A DNA stretch of 54,736 bases from Oscillatoriales cyanobacterium M59_W2019_021 (GCA_015295945.1 DVED01000124.1:1-54736), one strand, 5' to 3'. Shown: positions 8,258 through 16,797, counted from the first letter of the stretch. Numbers and translations are program-made. The notes: generated by a model not told the origin, from the letters alone.

Positions 8258-8546
8258 GAGGCTTCGATATTGCCTCCACAGCCACCTCAAAAAAAAGTAG
8301 CACCATCTGGATGCCGATCGCGCATCTGATTTAGACTTCGAGCAAAATCTCCCTGGAAAGAGAGTGGGAGAGCCAAGGGCTATAGCTTCAGCTATAGCTC
8401 TAATGTTAGTTTTACGCCTCATTTACCCATGGGATTGTCAAACACTTGACACCTCGGTAAGAGCCTGATAGATCTTTAGAAAAACTTTCACATTGTCTAA
8501 CTTGGACTGCTCGGATCGAAAAAAATTAGAGATGATATAAACTCAT
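8258..8546. other. Intergenic region upstream of mscL
   Basis: No gene was found. It contains a perfect inverted repeat at 8379-8398 (arms GCTATAGCT and AGCTATAGC, 2-base centre), of the kind dispersed in cyanobacterial spacers. The mscL promoter should lie in the AT-rich final 100 bases. Confidence 0.55.
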
Positions 8547-8975
8547 ATGGCAAGGACTAGTCGAAATACGATTTCTCGGTTTTTCAACGATTTTCGCGAG
8601 TTTGCCCTTCAAGGCAATGTCCTCGATCTGGCGATCGCCGTCATTATTGGTAGCGCATTCGGAAAAATTATCACCTCTTTTGTCGAAGATTTGGTAATGC
8701 CGGGAATCATTAACCCCATTCTCGGTCAAACGGGAGATGCGTGGCGAGAAACTACGTTTCTTAACATGAAAATAGGCAGTTTCTTGGGTAACGTCGTCGA
8801 TTTTGCGATTATTGCTTTGGTGATTTTCATCGCGGTTCGCGCCCTGGAACGCATGAAACGGAAAGAGGCTTTAGCTGAAGCAGAACCGGAGCCCGATCCC
8901 AATATTCTGGTACAGCAACGGCTCATAGAAGCTTTAGAACGACTTTCCCAAACTATAGAATCCAAAGATTTATAG
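8547..8975 (+). CDS. mscL: Large-conductance mechanosensitive channel MscL
   Basis: Inner-membrane homopentameric channel that opens under membrane tension to release solutes during hypo-osmotic shock. At 142 residues it has the normal size. The amphipathic N-terminus leads into FALQGNVLDLAIAVIIGSAFGKIITSF (first helix, with the pore-lining AVIIGSAFGKI pattern). The periplasmic loop is short, and the second helix is FAIIALVIFIAVRALERMKR. The C-terminal coiled part (PNILVQQRLIEALERL) is the expected cytoplasmic bundle. It is a single gene; an inverted repeat downstream separates it from a convergent gene. Confidence 0.95.
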   Translation: MARTSRNTISRFFNDFREFALQGNVLDLAIAVIIGSAFGKIITSFVEDLVMPGIINPILGQTGDAWRETTFLNMKIGSFLGNVVDFAIIALVIFIAVRALERMKRKEALAEAEPEPDPNILVQQRLIEALERLSQTIESKDL

Positions 8976-8998
8976 CGGGTGCAATTCCTAATTTTTAG

Positions 8999-9068
8999 AC
9001 ATCTCCAAAAATCTCCTTCAAACCCTTATCTTATCTTGTCTAGGGAAAAACCGAGTATTTGGAGATGT
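8999..9068. terminator. Inverted repeat between convergent genes
   Basis: Arms ACATCTCCAAA (8999-9009) and TTTGGAGATGT (9058-9068) are perfect, with a 48-base loop. It lies between mscL (+) and the gene ending at 9074 (-). A bidirectional termination role is possible; the long loop makes a dispersed-repeat origin equally likely. Confidence 0.45.
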
Positions 9069-9073
9069 TTATT

Positions 9074-9385
9074 CTAACCGATCGATTCGTTCGAGTCTGA
9101 CGATCGATCGAACAATTCAAATAAACCGATCGTTCCTACAAAAAAGGTATAAATCGCAAAGCGAATCGGTTTTTCCCCTTTGCGAGGAGCATAGAATGCC
9201 GCGATCGCCCCTTCTCCTAAATGCGCCAGCAAAGCAAAACGCTCGAACCCAATCAGCGGTTGGAAGCGATCAAACTGCTCGAATCCGTGGGTATATAAAT
9301 TCCACAATTCTAAGGCGATCGCCCCGGTTATCAACACCGTCGATAGCACTTTAATCCCATTTGCCAATCGATCGTCTAACTTCAT
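9074..9385 (-). CDS. Small membrane protein, unknown
   Basis: 103 residues with three predicted membrane helices: VLSTVLITGAIALELWNLY, FALLAHLGEGAIAAFYA and FAIYTFFVGTIGLFELF. Loops carry several charged residues (FEQFDRFQP, PRKGEKPIRF). I do not recognise the family. The frame has good coding character and HIP1 sites of the same density as its neighbours. It lies downstream of glgA on the same strand, separated by 150 bases holding a heptamer array and a hairpin, so co-transcription is uncertain. Confidence 0.6.
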   Translation of the reverse strand: MKLDDRLANGIKVLSTVLITGAIALELWNLYTHGFEQFDRFQPLIGFERFALLAHLGEGAIAAFYAPRKGEKPIRFAIYTFFVGTIGLFELFDRSSDSNESIG

Positions 9386-9450
9386 CTCATCCCACTCCTT
9401 CTTTGTTTCCCGCGATTGCCATTCTCAATAGAATTTGGTACATCCGGAAG

Positions 9451-9484
9451 GGCATTAGCGAAGCCCTGCCGCAGGCTATATGCC
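9451..9484. repeat. Imperfect hairpin, dispersed-repeat type
   Basis: GGCATTAGCGAAGCCC and the later GGCTATATGCC form an imperfect stem. It resembles the AGCGAAGC-containing palindromes common in cyanobacterial spacers and lies just downstream of glgA. Confidence 0.45.
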
Positions 9485-9514
9485 AATCACCCCTACAATT
9501 TGACGATCCGCTCT

Positions 9515-9539
9515 TAACTTATTACTTATTACTTATTAA
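9515..9539. repeat. Heptamer array (TTACTTA)n containing the glgA stop
   Basis: About three units of the heptamer. The glgA stop codon (9536-9538, read on the minus strand) is formed by the array. Confidence 0.85.
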
Positions 9540-10957
9540 GACTCCACCAAGTCTTCCGACTCTGGGGACGTTTGGGCGGGTAATTCCCAACCCAAAATCT
9601 CGTGATACAACCGATTGTACTGCTCGGCAGACCGATCCCAGCTAAAGTCTTGCTGCATGGCACGCTGTTGCAATTGCGCCCACTTATCTTTATATTGAAA
9701 GCCTTCCCAAGCCCGAATCAAACAGGTAAATAAATCTAATGGTTCGTAACGATCGAAACAGTATCCCGTCCCCGCATTTTCTGAGGGGTTGTGATGCTGC
9801 ACGGTATCCACCAAACCTCCAGTGCGGCGAACGATGGGAATCGACCCATATCGCATCGCCAGCAGTTGGCTGATGCCGCAAGGTTCAAACCGACTCGGCA
9901 TCAAAAACGCATCAGTTCCCGCGTAAATTTGCCGCGACAAAATATCGTTATAGAGCAGGTATACAGCCATGCGTCCGGGGTAGCGATTGCTCAGTTGCCA
10001 CATTTGGGTTTCGTAGTAGCGATCGCCCGTTCCCAGCAACACGAATTGCGCGTCCGTATACGCCAAAAATCGATCCATAATTTGCAGGATCAAATCGATA
10101 CCTTTCTGCTCCACCAATCGGGTGACCATTCCCACCACAAAGGATTTAGAATTGATTTCTAACCCCACTTCTTCTTGTAAGGCGATTTTATTGGCACGGC
10201 GTTTTTCTAAGGTGTCGGCGGTGAAAGTTTGGGCGATCGCCTTATCGGTTTCCGGGTTGTAGCGATCGGTATCGATACCATTGAGAATCCCGCTAAGTTT
10301 GCTACTGATAAATGACAGCAACCCTTCAATTTTTTCCCCGTACTCTGCCGTTTGAATTTGTTGGGCATAAGTTGGCGAGACGGTATTGACGCGATCGGCA
10401 TATTGCACCGCCGCCGCCATGGTATTGTGACCTTGCATATACCACGGACACCAGGTAATTCCTTCCAAAAACCACCGCCACGGTCCTTGGTACGCCAGGT
10501 TGTGAATGGTAAACACCGTGCTGATATCCGGCGACTGGTGCATCCACACCGGAATCATCCCCGTATGCCAGTCGTGGCAGTGAACGATGTTCGGTTTCCA
10601 ATAGTTCCAGCAAAATTCCGCCGCCCCGTTAGAAAAAAAGGTAAAACGCCACCCTTCGTCTTCTCCCCCGTAAATTTTACGGGGCATAAACGCCGGATGC
10701 CCAAACAGGTAAAGCGGCACGTCCGTTCCCGGCAGCAGGGTTTCGTAGACGGAAAACGATTGAAACATGGCATTCCCCTGCCAAACGGGTTCGCTGGGGA
10801 TTTCCATTTTGTCGCTCAGGAAACCGTAGTAGGGCAGGAAGACGCGCACATCGTGTCCCATTTTTCGCAACACTTGAGGTAGCGATCCCACCACATCCCC
10901 CATACCCCCTACTTTAGCGATCGGTGCTGCTTCTGCTGCGACAAATAAAATTTTCAT
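9536..10957 (-). CDS. glgA: Glycogen synthase (ADP-glucose type, GT5)
   Basis: Transfers glucose from ADP-glucose to the non-reducing ends of alpha-1,4-glucan, storing photosynthate as glycogen. At 473 residues it matches cyanobacterial GlgA1 as I recall it. Landmarks are the N-terminal [13 protein letters not shown] (ADP-glucose binding), the catalytic-region [13 protein letters not shown], the C-domain [10 protein letters not shown], and [16 protein letters not shown] with [10 protein letters not shown] (nucleotide-sugar loop). No other glg gene is in the window. The C-terminal tail ([15 protein letters not shown]) is acidic and ends in the heptamer array. Confidence 0.95.
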   Translation of the reverse strand: MKILFVAAEAAPIAKVGGMGDVVGSLPQVLRKMGHDVRVFLPYYGFLSDKMEIPSEPVWQGNAMFQSFSVYETLLPGTDVPLYLFGHPAFMPRKIYGGEDEGWRFTFFSNGAAEFCWNYWKPNIVHCHDWHTGMIPVWMHQSPDISTVFTIHNLAYQGPWRWFLEGITWCPWYMQGHNTMAAAVQYADRVNTVSPTYAQQIQTAEYGEKIEGLLSFISSKLSGILNGIDTDRYNPETDKAIAQTFTADTLEKRRANKIALQEEVGLEINSKSFVVGMVTRLVEQKGIDLILQIMDRFLAYTDAQFVLLGTGDRYYETQMWQLSNRYPGRMAVYLLYNDILSRQIYAGTDAFLMPSRFEPCGISQLLAMRYGSIPIVRRTGGLVDTVQHHNPSENAGTGYCFDRYEPLDLFTCLIRAWEGFQYKDKWAQLQQRAMQQDFSWDRSAEQYNRLYHEILGWELPAQTSPESEDLVES

Positions 10958-11067
10958 CTACGATCGGTCTCCCCTGTTGCGATTCGGATACTGGATATTT
11001 TGACCCTCATTGAAGGGTATCAGAGAAGTTACCGGAACGTGCATTAATTTTTGAGGAGTTCAGGATT

Positions 11068-11101
11068 TCAGGAGTAAGTGCTTCGCACTGGCTACGCCTA
11101 C
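11068..11101 (-). repeat. Dispersed repeat with small hairpin, copy 2
   Basis: Reverse complement of the element at 2373-2410, differing at one position in the core. Confidence 0.75.
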
Positions 11102-11160
11102 AAGAGGAAGAGAGCAGGAGGAGTAGGGGAAGCCGGGGAAGCGGGAGAAGACCATGACCG

Positions 11161-11208
11161 ATTACCCATTACCCATTACCAACCCCAAACCCCAAACACC
11201 CAATTCCA
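11161..11208. repeat. Degenerate heptamer array (ATTACCC / CCCAAAC)
   Basis: ATTACCCATTACCCATTACC followed by CCAAACCCC-type units; two heptamer flavours sit side by side. Confidence 0.7.
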
Positions 11209-11441
11209 ACAAAGACAAAGGATTCAGGACTTCGATCGACCTGTTGCGACCTGAGTCATTCTGATATCCGTATTTGTAAAGCTAAGGTATCGTCCCGAGA
11301 GTTGATACGCATACACTCTCTTCTTTACAGAAGATTCACAAAAAAGATCGGTACGATCGCCAGTTCCAGAAACTAACTTAGATCGACTAGATTTAGAGCA
11401 TTGGTTCTTGTAAGACAATCTCTAACTAAGGAGTAACAATA

Positions 11442-11534
11442 ATGCCTCTACCAACAACCGATCGAGACAGGTATTGTTTTGTGGGTAGAACTTTTTATAA
11501 CCCATCCAATGATGTCTCGTTTAAAGTGAACTAA
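11442..11534 (+). CDS. Possible 30-residue protein
   Basis: A short frame opening with ATG at 11442 behind a strong AAGGAG ribosome site (11428-11433, 8 bases). The product starts MPLPTTDRDRYCFVGRTFY and ends in VSFKVN; it has no membrane segment and one cysteine. It matches no small cyanobacterial protein I know. It ends four bases into the 3' end of the convergent DUF5615 gene. The good ribosome site is the only positive evidence; it could also be chance. Confidence 0.35.
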   Translation: MPLPTTDRDRYCFVGRTFYNPSNDVSFKVN

Positions 11535-11908
11535 ACGAAGTTTATATCTCTATACATCCCGACATCATTCACAAAGAGCGATCGCCTTTTTTTTATTAAA
11601 CCAACCTTAAAGTCAAAACTACCTATTTTTATATTTTCCCTCAATAATTGCTCGATATGACGAGTCGAACAGTTACCGCGACGAATCCAAATTACCTTGG
11701 GAGGCGTATCGAGCAATACGTTCAACTCGCTGAAATCTGCATCTTTCGTTACAATAATAAACCCCCGATCCCGAGCAAATTCCCAAACGTCTCGATCGGG
11801 TGCAGTTCCCAAACCCAAAGCATCGACATGAGCGGAACCTAGATACAAATCCACCAGTCGCGTCACCAGTCGAGGCGAAAGATTTTGGTCGAAGAGAAGC
11901 AATTTCAC
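11531..11908 (-). CDS. DUF5615 PIN-like toxin candidate
   Basis: 125 residues when started at the GTG at 11908, which overlaps the stop of the antitoxin gene in the four-base GTGA. The product begins VKLLLFDQNLSP (Asp near the N-terminus), continues with HVDALGLGTAPDRDVWEFA and IIVTKDADFSE, and has the KVIWIRRGNCSTRHIEQLL block, the usual DUF5615/Mut7-C-like pattern of PIN-type RNases. A longer frame to 11959 has no support because it would overlap the antitoxin coding region by 50 bases. The pair is a typical type II toxin-antitoxin arrangement, antitoxin first. Confidence 0.8.
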   Translation of the reverse strand: MKLLLFDQNLSPRLVTRLVDLYLGSAHVDALGLGTAPDRDVWEFARDRGFIIVTKDADFSELNVLLDTPPKVIWIRRGNCSTRHIEQLLRENIKIGSFDFKVGLIKKRRSLFVNDVGMYRDINFV

Positions 11909-12129
11909 GTTTGAACTGTTACCGTAATCCGTTCTCGTTGAGCCGCAAACCAAAAACAAGCGAGAATATCGGCTTGAGTCAGATAGGGAAAGTCTTCCAA
12001 TATTTCTTCCTGACTCATTCCCGATGCCAGATATTCTAGAATATCATACACGGTAATTCGCATCCCTCGAATGCAGGGCTTACCGCCACGTTTTCCGGGT
12101 TCTAAAGTAATAATTTCCTGATAATTCAT
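11905..12129 (-). CDS. DUF433 antitoxin candidate
   Basis: 74 residues. GKRGGKPCIRGMRITVYDILEYLASG is the characteristic DUF433 core (VapB-like/DUF433 winged helix), followed by SQEEILEDFPYLTQADILACFWFAAQRE. DUF433 proteins usually precede DUF5615 PIN-like toxins, as here, with a four-base overlap implying translational coupling. It would neutralise the partner toxin and probably autoregulate the operon. Confidence 0.85.
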   Translation of the reverse strand: MNYQEIITLEPGKRGGKPCIRGMRITVYDILEYLASGMSQEEILEDFPYLTQADILACFWFAAQRERITVTVQT

Positions 12130-12209
12130 GGAAAGTCTTTGTTGATAAAAGCGCGACTTATATGGTGTTAATTTTACTTTAAATCAAGTTGAAAAGCGAT
12201 CGCCGAATC

Positions 12210-12235
12210 CAGCCAAGGAATTAATTCCTTGGCTG
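12210..12235. repeat. Perfect 26-bp palindrome
   Basis: CAGCCAAGGAATT joined to its exact reverse complement with no loop. It lies in the spacer between the toxin-antitoxin operon and era. Its form is that of a dispersed cyanobacterial palindrome; an operator role is possible but untested. Confidence 0.7.
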
Positions 12236-12293
12236 ATAGCTCAACTCATCTAAAGATGACTGAACACTAGAGCGATTCATCTTATTAGAGAAT

Positions 12294-12323
12294 TGGTGCG
12301 TTTCGTGCCTCAACACACCCTAC
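12294..12323. repeat. Dispersed repeat, copy 1 (CAACACACCCTAC family)
   Basis: 30 bases from TGGTGCGTTTCGTGCCTCAA to CACCCTAC. The reverse complement recurs at 21596-21625 with 29 of 30 bases matching. I recognise it as a family widespread in filamentous cyanobacterial spacers. Confidence 0.8.
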
Positions 12324-12360
12324 AAAGGACGATCACTTTTTTTCGATTCCCAACTCTCAA

Positions 12361-13290
12361 CTACTCTTCCACTCGATACCCCAACTCTGCCAACTGCATT
12401 CGCGATTGCCGCCATTTGGGTTGCACTTTAACAAACAGTTCCAGGTAAATTTTGCCACTAATCAACTTTTGGATTTGCTCCCTAGCAGAAGTGCCGATCG
12501 CCTTGAGCATACTGCCCCCTTTACCGATAAGGATGCTTTTTTGCGAGGGGCGTTCGACGTAAATGGTGGCGAAGATGCGGGTAATCTGGGGCGTTTCTTC
12601 TACTTTGTCGATGGCAATCGCCACGGAATGCGGCACTTCTTCGCGGGTTTGTAGCAAAATTTGCTCGCGAATCAGTTCCCCCATAATAAATCGTTCGGGG
12701 CGATCGGTGACTAAATCCGGGGGATAATAGTACGGACCGGGTTCGAGGCGATCGACCAGCAGGGTTTGCAGTGTCTCCGTCCCTTCCCCCGTCAGTGCCG
12801 AAAATTTTACGGTTTGCCAGTGGGGTAAAGCTAACTCGGCGTAACTGCGATCAATAGCATCGGCATTCTGGACACTTTGGCGATCGAGCTTATTTAACCC
12901 TAAAATCACGGGGACTTTGAGATCGCGCAGCAAGTCAGCAACGTAGCGATCGCCGCCCCCCGCCACCGTCGATCCATCGACCAAAAATAGCACCACATCT
13001 ACGGCATAAATCGCGCTTTTGGCATTTTGTACCAATACTTTCCCCAGTTGGTGGTGCGGTTTGTGAATGCCGGGAGTGTCCACGAACACGATTTGCGCCG
13101 TATCCGTGGTGAGAATGCCCTGCAAGCGATTTCTCGTGGTTTGGGCGACGGGAGAGGTAATCGCCACTTTCTGCCCCACCAAGTGGTTCGTCAGCGTGGA
13201 TTTGCCCACATTCGGACGACCGATAATGGCGACAAAGCCGGATTTATAATTCGGCGGCGGCGTGGGAATGGGTAAGGAAAGTTCGTGCAT
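12361..13290 (-). CDS. era: GTPase Era
   Basis: Essential GTPase that binds 16S rRNA near its 3' end during 30S ribosome assembly. 309 residues from the ATG at 13290 (MHELSLPIPTPPPNY); the longer frame to 13338 runs through a heptamer array and overlaps the next gene. The G motifs are complete: GRPNVGKST (G1), TTRN (G2), DTPG (G3), NKLD (G4) and FSALTGEG (G5). The C-terminal KH domain has the IGKGGSMLKAIG loop. The CPBP protease gene lies immediately upstream on the same strand with a 31-base gap. Confidence 0.95.
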   Translation of the reverse strand: MHELSLPIPTPPPNYKSGFVAIIGRPNVGKSTLTNHLVGQKVAITSPVAQTTRNRLQGILTTDTAQIVFVDTPGIHKPHHQLGKVLVQNAKSAIYAVDVVLFLVDGSTVAGGGDRYVADLLRDLKVPVILGLNKLDRQSVQNADAIDRSYAELALPHWQTVKFSALTGEGTETLQTLLVDRLEPGPYYYPPDLVTDRPERFIMGELIREQILLQTREEVPHSVAIAIDKVEETPQITRIFATIYVERPSQKSILIGKGGSMLKAIGTSAREQIQKLISGKIYLELFVKVQPKWRQSRMQLAELGYRVEE

Positions 13291-13296
13291 TTTAGA

Positions 13297-13316
13297 TTTG
13301 GGGTTTGGGGTTTGGG
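13297..13316. repeat. Heptamer array (TTTGGGG)n
   Basis: Nearly three units between the CPBP gene and era. Confidence 0.8.
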
Positions 13317-13321
13317 ATTGG

Positions 13322-14206
13322 TTACGAACCGATTGCAATGCCAGTTACCAACAGCAAAATTATCCCCAAAAGACCCGCCAGGGGTTTTCCCGAAATTCCG
13401 CTGACCCATTCCGGACTTTGACCCGTATAGCGAACGATATCTGCCGTATCGAGGCTCACCATCGACCAAACCCATCCGGCATGAAGTCCCCACGCCAATC
13501 CCAGGCTACCCCCATCGACGATTCTCGCCCAAACCAAAACCATGCCCATCAGCCACAATCCAAGCAGTTGAGGTAAGGTTTCTCGGATGTCCCAGAGAAG
13601 GTGAAGCAGGGCAAAAATCGTACTGGAGATCGCCGCCGCGATCCAAATCGGGTATGCTGCTTGGAGTAAATTTTGTAAGATGCCTCGAAACATTAATTCT
13701 TCCGTTCCGGCAACCCACACGGCTAAGATAAATGCGGGTAGCAAGATGGACATCGAAGGCAAAACCCATGCCGCTAATCTAGAGGGAAAAGAAAGGGGGA
13801 ATTCCGGTAACTGGCGATCGGGAAAATTCCAAGAAATCCAGCCCGCGATCGATTGCAGGGCGAAGGAGAGAACTAATCCGAAAACCCCCAGGGCAAACCC
13901 TCGACTTGACGATGCCAAGGTAGCGGCATCCCAAGTCAAACCGCAATCGGCTAACGTCGATTTTTCCAGCGTGGCAGTTAGGAGCGCGATCGGGGGGGCA
14001 ACTAAATAAAGAGAGGCTAATAAAGGCAGTCGCTGCTGAGACGACAGGGGCAAACCCGGTCGCCATTTTAAAAGCAGCGATTGGGGAATGGCAAACGGAA
14101 GCCACAGCCCCAACCAAGCCCCAAAAAAGACCGTCACCTTTAAAAATACGGGAAACCCCATATAGAGTTCCTCGCCCCAGGTGAGGACTGTTTGGAAAAT
14201 TGCCAT
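13322..14206 (-). CDS. CPBP family intramembrane glutamic protease
   Basis: 294 residues, about eight hydrophobic helices. The catalytic signature EELMFRGIL (Glu-Glu...Arg) and two later motifs (FALLHLLWD and GLHAGWVWSM) are in place, as in Rce1/CPBP (Abi) proteases that cleave near membrane surfaces. The C-terminal segment DIVRYTGQSPEWVSGISG is paralleled in the second CPBP protein at 41143-41991, so the two are paralogues of a cyanobacterial subfamily. Substrate unknown. It is upstream of era on the same strand and may be co-transcribed. Confidence 0.88.
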   Translation of the reverse strand: MAIFQTVLTWGEELYMGFPVFLKVTVFFGAWLGLWLPFAIPQSLLLKWRPGLPLSSQQRLPLLASLYLVAPPIALLTATLEKSTLADCGLTWDAATLASSSRGFALGVFGLVLSFALQSIAGWISWNFPDRQLPEFPLSFPSRLAAWVLPSMSILLPAFILAVWVAGTEELMFRGILQNLLQAAYPIWIAAAISSTIFALLHLLWDIRETLPQLLGLWLMGMVLVWARIVDGGSLGLAWGLHAGWVWSMVSLDTADIVRYTGQSPEWVSGISGKPLAGLLGIILLLVTGIAIGS

Positions 14207-14359
14207 CGATAGTATCGAGAAATCTGGCGATCGAGATGCTGGGGGAAATCGCTAACCGCCTGAATCGCTTTCTTTTGGAAAGTTTTTCAGATTGGGATTT
14301 CCTCAGAGCGAGTCTGAGGATCGCACTCGAGATTTCCCCCGCATTATCAGGGCGATCGG

Positions 14360-14758
14360 CTAGTCGTCTCCCGCACCATTTTCATCCGAGTCTTTATCAA
14401 CCTGAATTAGGTGGATATGCTTGTAACCGAGTTTGATTTCAAACTCATCTCCCGATTTCAATCCCATGGCTTCGGTATAAGTCGAGCCAATTACAATTTG
14501 ACCGTTTTTATGCACGCTGACGCGGTAGGTCGGTTCCCGACCGCGACCGTCTTTCGTGCCTTCTGGACTCAGAGGAATGCCGCGAGCCGCCAGGACAGCA
14601 TCGTAAAAATCCGTCAAGTTAACCCGAGTTTGGTTATTCTTGGTGACGGTATAGTAGCCGCAGCGCTTTGCTGTTTCGCGGCGAGGTAAGTGGGAGAGTT
14701 CTTTTACTTTTTGAAGCAGAGCCTTTCCAGTTAAGGGGGCTGTTGCGGTTTCAGTCAT
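14360..14758 (-). CDS. cyAbrB-type transcriptional regulator
   Basis: 132 residues from the ATG at 14758 (MTETATAPLTGKALLQKV). The body (SHLPRRETAKRCGYYT, NLTDFYDAVLAARGIPL, then the AbrB-like strand region YRVSVHKNGQIVIGSTYTEA and SGDEFEIKLGYKHIHLIQ) matches the cyanobacteria-specific cyAbrB family. Members bind AT-rich DNA broadly and tune carbon/nitrogen balance, hydrogenase and nitrogen genes. The tail DKDSDENGAGDD is acidic. It is monocistronic by appearance, with an AT-rich upstream region. Confidence 0.9.
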   Translation of the reverse strand: MTETATAPLTGKALLQKVKELSHLPRRETAKRCGYYTVTKNNQTRVNLTDFYDAVLAARGIPLSPEGTKDGRGREPTYRVSVHKNGQIVIGSTYTEAMGLKSGDEFEIKLGYKHIHLIQVDKDSDENGAGDD

Positions 14759-14988
14759 CGCGTTACCAAATATTCGTCTATCTCTAAAATGGTAAATCAA
14801 ATTACCCGACCAGTTGAACTGGCTTTATAAAAATATATCCTTATTTTTCTCGATTTTGACAACCTTTTTAGAAAAATCACAATTTTTTTTGAATCGCTCG
14901 ACGATCGCGGAGGACTTACAGCGGCTCGAGGGGGGTTAATCGCCGAGCAAACCCACTAATTTTGCGAGTCCCGTTTCCGATTGTCCCC

Positions 14989-16059
14989 CTACGATCGCTC
15001 GATCCGCGATCGCAAATCCTCTAAGTTGAAGCGACGCTGGATTTGTCGGATGAGGCGATAGATTTCCGGCAGGCGTTTGAAGAGGGCTGCATTTTTTAGC
15101 CAAAGTTTGTTAGGAATTGCGGGGAAACCGGAAACCACCATTCCCGCTTCTACGTCTTGATGAATCCCACTTTTTGCCGAGGCGATCGCCCCATCTCCAA
15201 TACGCGCTTGATTGGCGACTCCAACCTGACCGCCCAAGAGGACATTATTCCCTAAAGTTACGCCTCCTGCGAGTCCGACTTGGGCGGCTATTGCACAATT
15301 TGAACCAATTTTACAACCGTGACCGATTTGTACCAAATTGTCAATTTTTGTGTGGGAACCCACGCGAGTTTCACCCACTGCCGGGCGATCGACAGCACTA
15401 TTACAGCCCACTTCTACACCCTCTTCTAAAACGGTGTATCCCGATTGCTGCATTTTGAACCATCCCGCAGAGGTCGGGACAAAACCGAAGCCTTCCGAGC
15501 CGATCGCCGCACCGCTATGAATGACGCAATCCGCACCAATTTGACTGCGTTCGTGAATCGTACAATTGGCGTGCAATACCGTTCGATCGCCAATTCGCAC
15601 ATTGGGATAAATTACCACATTTGGGTGAATGCAAACGCAGTTTCCGATGCGAACGTCAGCTTCGATAACCACGTGCGCCCCAATGGAAACCCCATCGCCA
15701 ATTTCCGCCGTGGGATGGATCGCCGCCGTGGGATGAATTTGAGGGGGTGGCATAAAGGGTTGATAAAAGATCGCGATCGCTCGAGCGAATAACCATCGCG
15801 GTTGAGAAGTGGCAATCCAGGCAATTTTTCGAGCGGTGGCTCGTGCCTGGAGGTCGGGATCGGCAGGTAAAATTAAAGCACTTGCCGCCGTTTTTTCCAC
15901 CCAATCGGCAAATTTTCCCCCTTCGATATAACTTAAGGTGGTCGGTGCTGCCGTATCGATGGGGGCGACGCCCGTAATCTCCGGATCGACTCCATCGATC
16001 GGCAAACTATTACAGGTTGCCGCATCGCCGAGCAGCGCGATCACTTCACTAAATTTCAT
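14989..16059 (-). CDS. lpxD: UDP-3-O-acylglucosamine N-acyltransferase LpxD
   Basis: Third step of lipid A synthesis: transfers a 3-hydroxyacyl chain from acyl-ACP to UDP-3-O-acylglucosamine. 356 residues from the ATG at 16059 (MKFSEVIALLGDAATC). The N-terminal uridine-binding domain is followed by a run of left-handed beta-helix hexapeptides from IHPTAAIHPTAEIGDGVSIG to IGDGAIASAKSGIHQDV. The catalytic His is expected in the IDNLVQIGHGCKIG stretch. The C-terminal helix ENLRSRI-like tail (FNLEDLRSRIERS) is normal. The rest of the lpx pathway is not in the window. Confidence 0.93.
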   Translation of the reverse strand: MKFSEVIALLGDAATCNSLPIDGVDPEITGVAPIDTAAPTTLSYIEGGKFADWVEKTAASALILPADPDLQARATARKIAWIATSQPRWLFARAIAIFYQPFMPPPQIHPTAAIHPTAEIGDGVSIGAHVVIEADVRIGNCVCIHPNVVIYPNVRIGDRTVLHANCTIHERSQIGADCVIHSGAAIGSEGFGFVPTSAGWFKMQQSGYTVLEEGVEVGCNSAVDRPAVGETRVGSHTKIDNLVQIGHGCKIGSNCAIAAQVGLAGGVTLGNNVLLGGQVGVANQARIGDGAIASAKSGIHQDVEAGMVVSGFPAIPNKLWLKNAALFKRLPEIYRLIRQIQRRFNLEDLRSRIERS

Positions 16060-16122
16060 AAAGTTCCTTGCTATCGATTGATGGGTTGCGAGCGGCATCC
16101 CGCTGCGGAAGCTATGGTTCAA

Positions 16123-16476
16123 CTGAAGATCTTCCCCAGTTTTTTCGATGGATCGATCTCAGACGAGGGCTTTCGAGCGCCGTTGTCTTTCAAGTGTTTC
16201 GCCCCGGATTGGAAACTCTCGAAATTCTCGCGTTTTCGGCTAGACTGGCTCCCAAAGTTTTTTCCCATCGCACGGGCTAACGGCGATCGGGAATGGTTCG
16301 TAGGTCGTCGTGACTTGAGATCGAACTTCGAGGTTGTCATCGCAGGAGCGATCGCAACCTCGAAAGATCGTAGCCCTTAACGGCAAATTTGATGCGGATG
16401 TGGAAAAAAAGAAATGGGTCTGCCCCGATCTCTGGCGATCGACTCTAACCCATCACCGATCGGCAAATGGGGAAAA
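16123..16476. other. Intergenic region with a strong hairpin
   Basis: No credible gene; short frames on both strands lack recognisable features and ribosome sites. A 17-base stem with two mismatches and loop AGGA lies at 16327-16364 and could terminate the YkvA-like gene upstream of lpxD. Confidence 0.5.
16327..16364. terminator. Long hairpin between YkvA-like gene and lpxD
   Basis: Left arm TTCGAGGTTGTCATCGC, loop AGGA, right arm GCGATCGCAACCTCGAA; 15 of 17 pairs match. It has no T-run on either strand, so intrinsic termination is uncertain; the right arm contains a HIP1 octamer. Confidence 0.4.
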
Positions 16477-16797
16477 TTAGTCGATGGAGACGGCATCGAC
16501 ATCGACCGTTTTCGGTTCGGAAGTTGCCCCTTCGGAATCCAAATTGGAGGGCGGATTGGCGGTTCGTTCTCGTCGTTCCTCCATCCATTCGGCGAAAATT
16601 TTAGACAGTTCGGACACCAGTAACACGACCACTGCCGCATCGTCAATTTGCCCCAATAAGGGAAATAAATCGGGAGAAATGTCGATCGGACTGAGTAAAT
16701 ACGCCAGAGTTCCTAAAATAATCCACCATCGATACTGGGGATGGCGGAGGGCATTGCGATACCCATTTGTTAGCGCTCGAACGAACGGGTTATTCAT
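16477..16797 (-). CDS. YkvA-like DUF1232 membrane protein
   Basis: 106 residues. The DUF1232 core is WWIILGTLAYLLSPIDISPD followed by LFPLLGQIDDAAVVVLLVSEL, with the typical LSPIDxxPD and IDD motifs. The function is unknown; members are small membrane-associated proteins, sometimes linked to stress. The C-terminal third is charged and disordered (EERRERTANPPSNLDSE). It appears monocistronic. Confidence 0.85.
   Translation of the reverse strand: MNNPFVRALTNGYRNALRHPQYRWWIILGTLAYLLSPIDISPDLFPLLGQIDDAAVVVLLVSELSKIFAEWMEERRERTANPPSNLDSEGATSEPKTVDVDAVSID

Larger units (their letters stand above)
10958..11441. other. Intergenic region between glgA and a possible small gene
   Basis: Holds the second dispersed-repeat copy (11068-11101) and a run of degenerate TTACCCA/CCCAAAC heptamers (11161-11208). 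The remaining AT-rich part probably carries the glgA promoter, near 10970, and the small gene's promoter, near 11390. No convincing coding frame was found. Confidence 0.5.

Noticed and set aside
13291-13338. Longer Era start at 13338
   Set aside because: It would pass through a TTTGGGG heptamer array and overlap the CPBP gene; the ATG at 13290 gives the normal N-terminus.
16078-16380. 100-residue plus-strand frame upstream of lpxD
   Set aside because: No ribosome site or motif; overlaps the lpxD start region and a hairpin.
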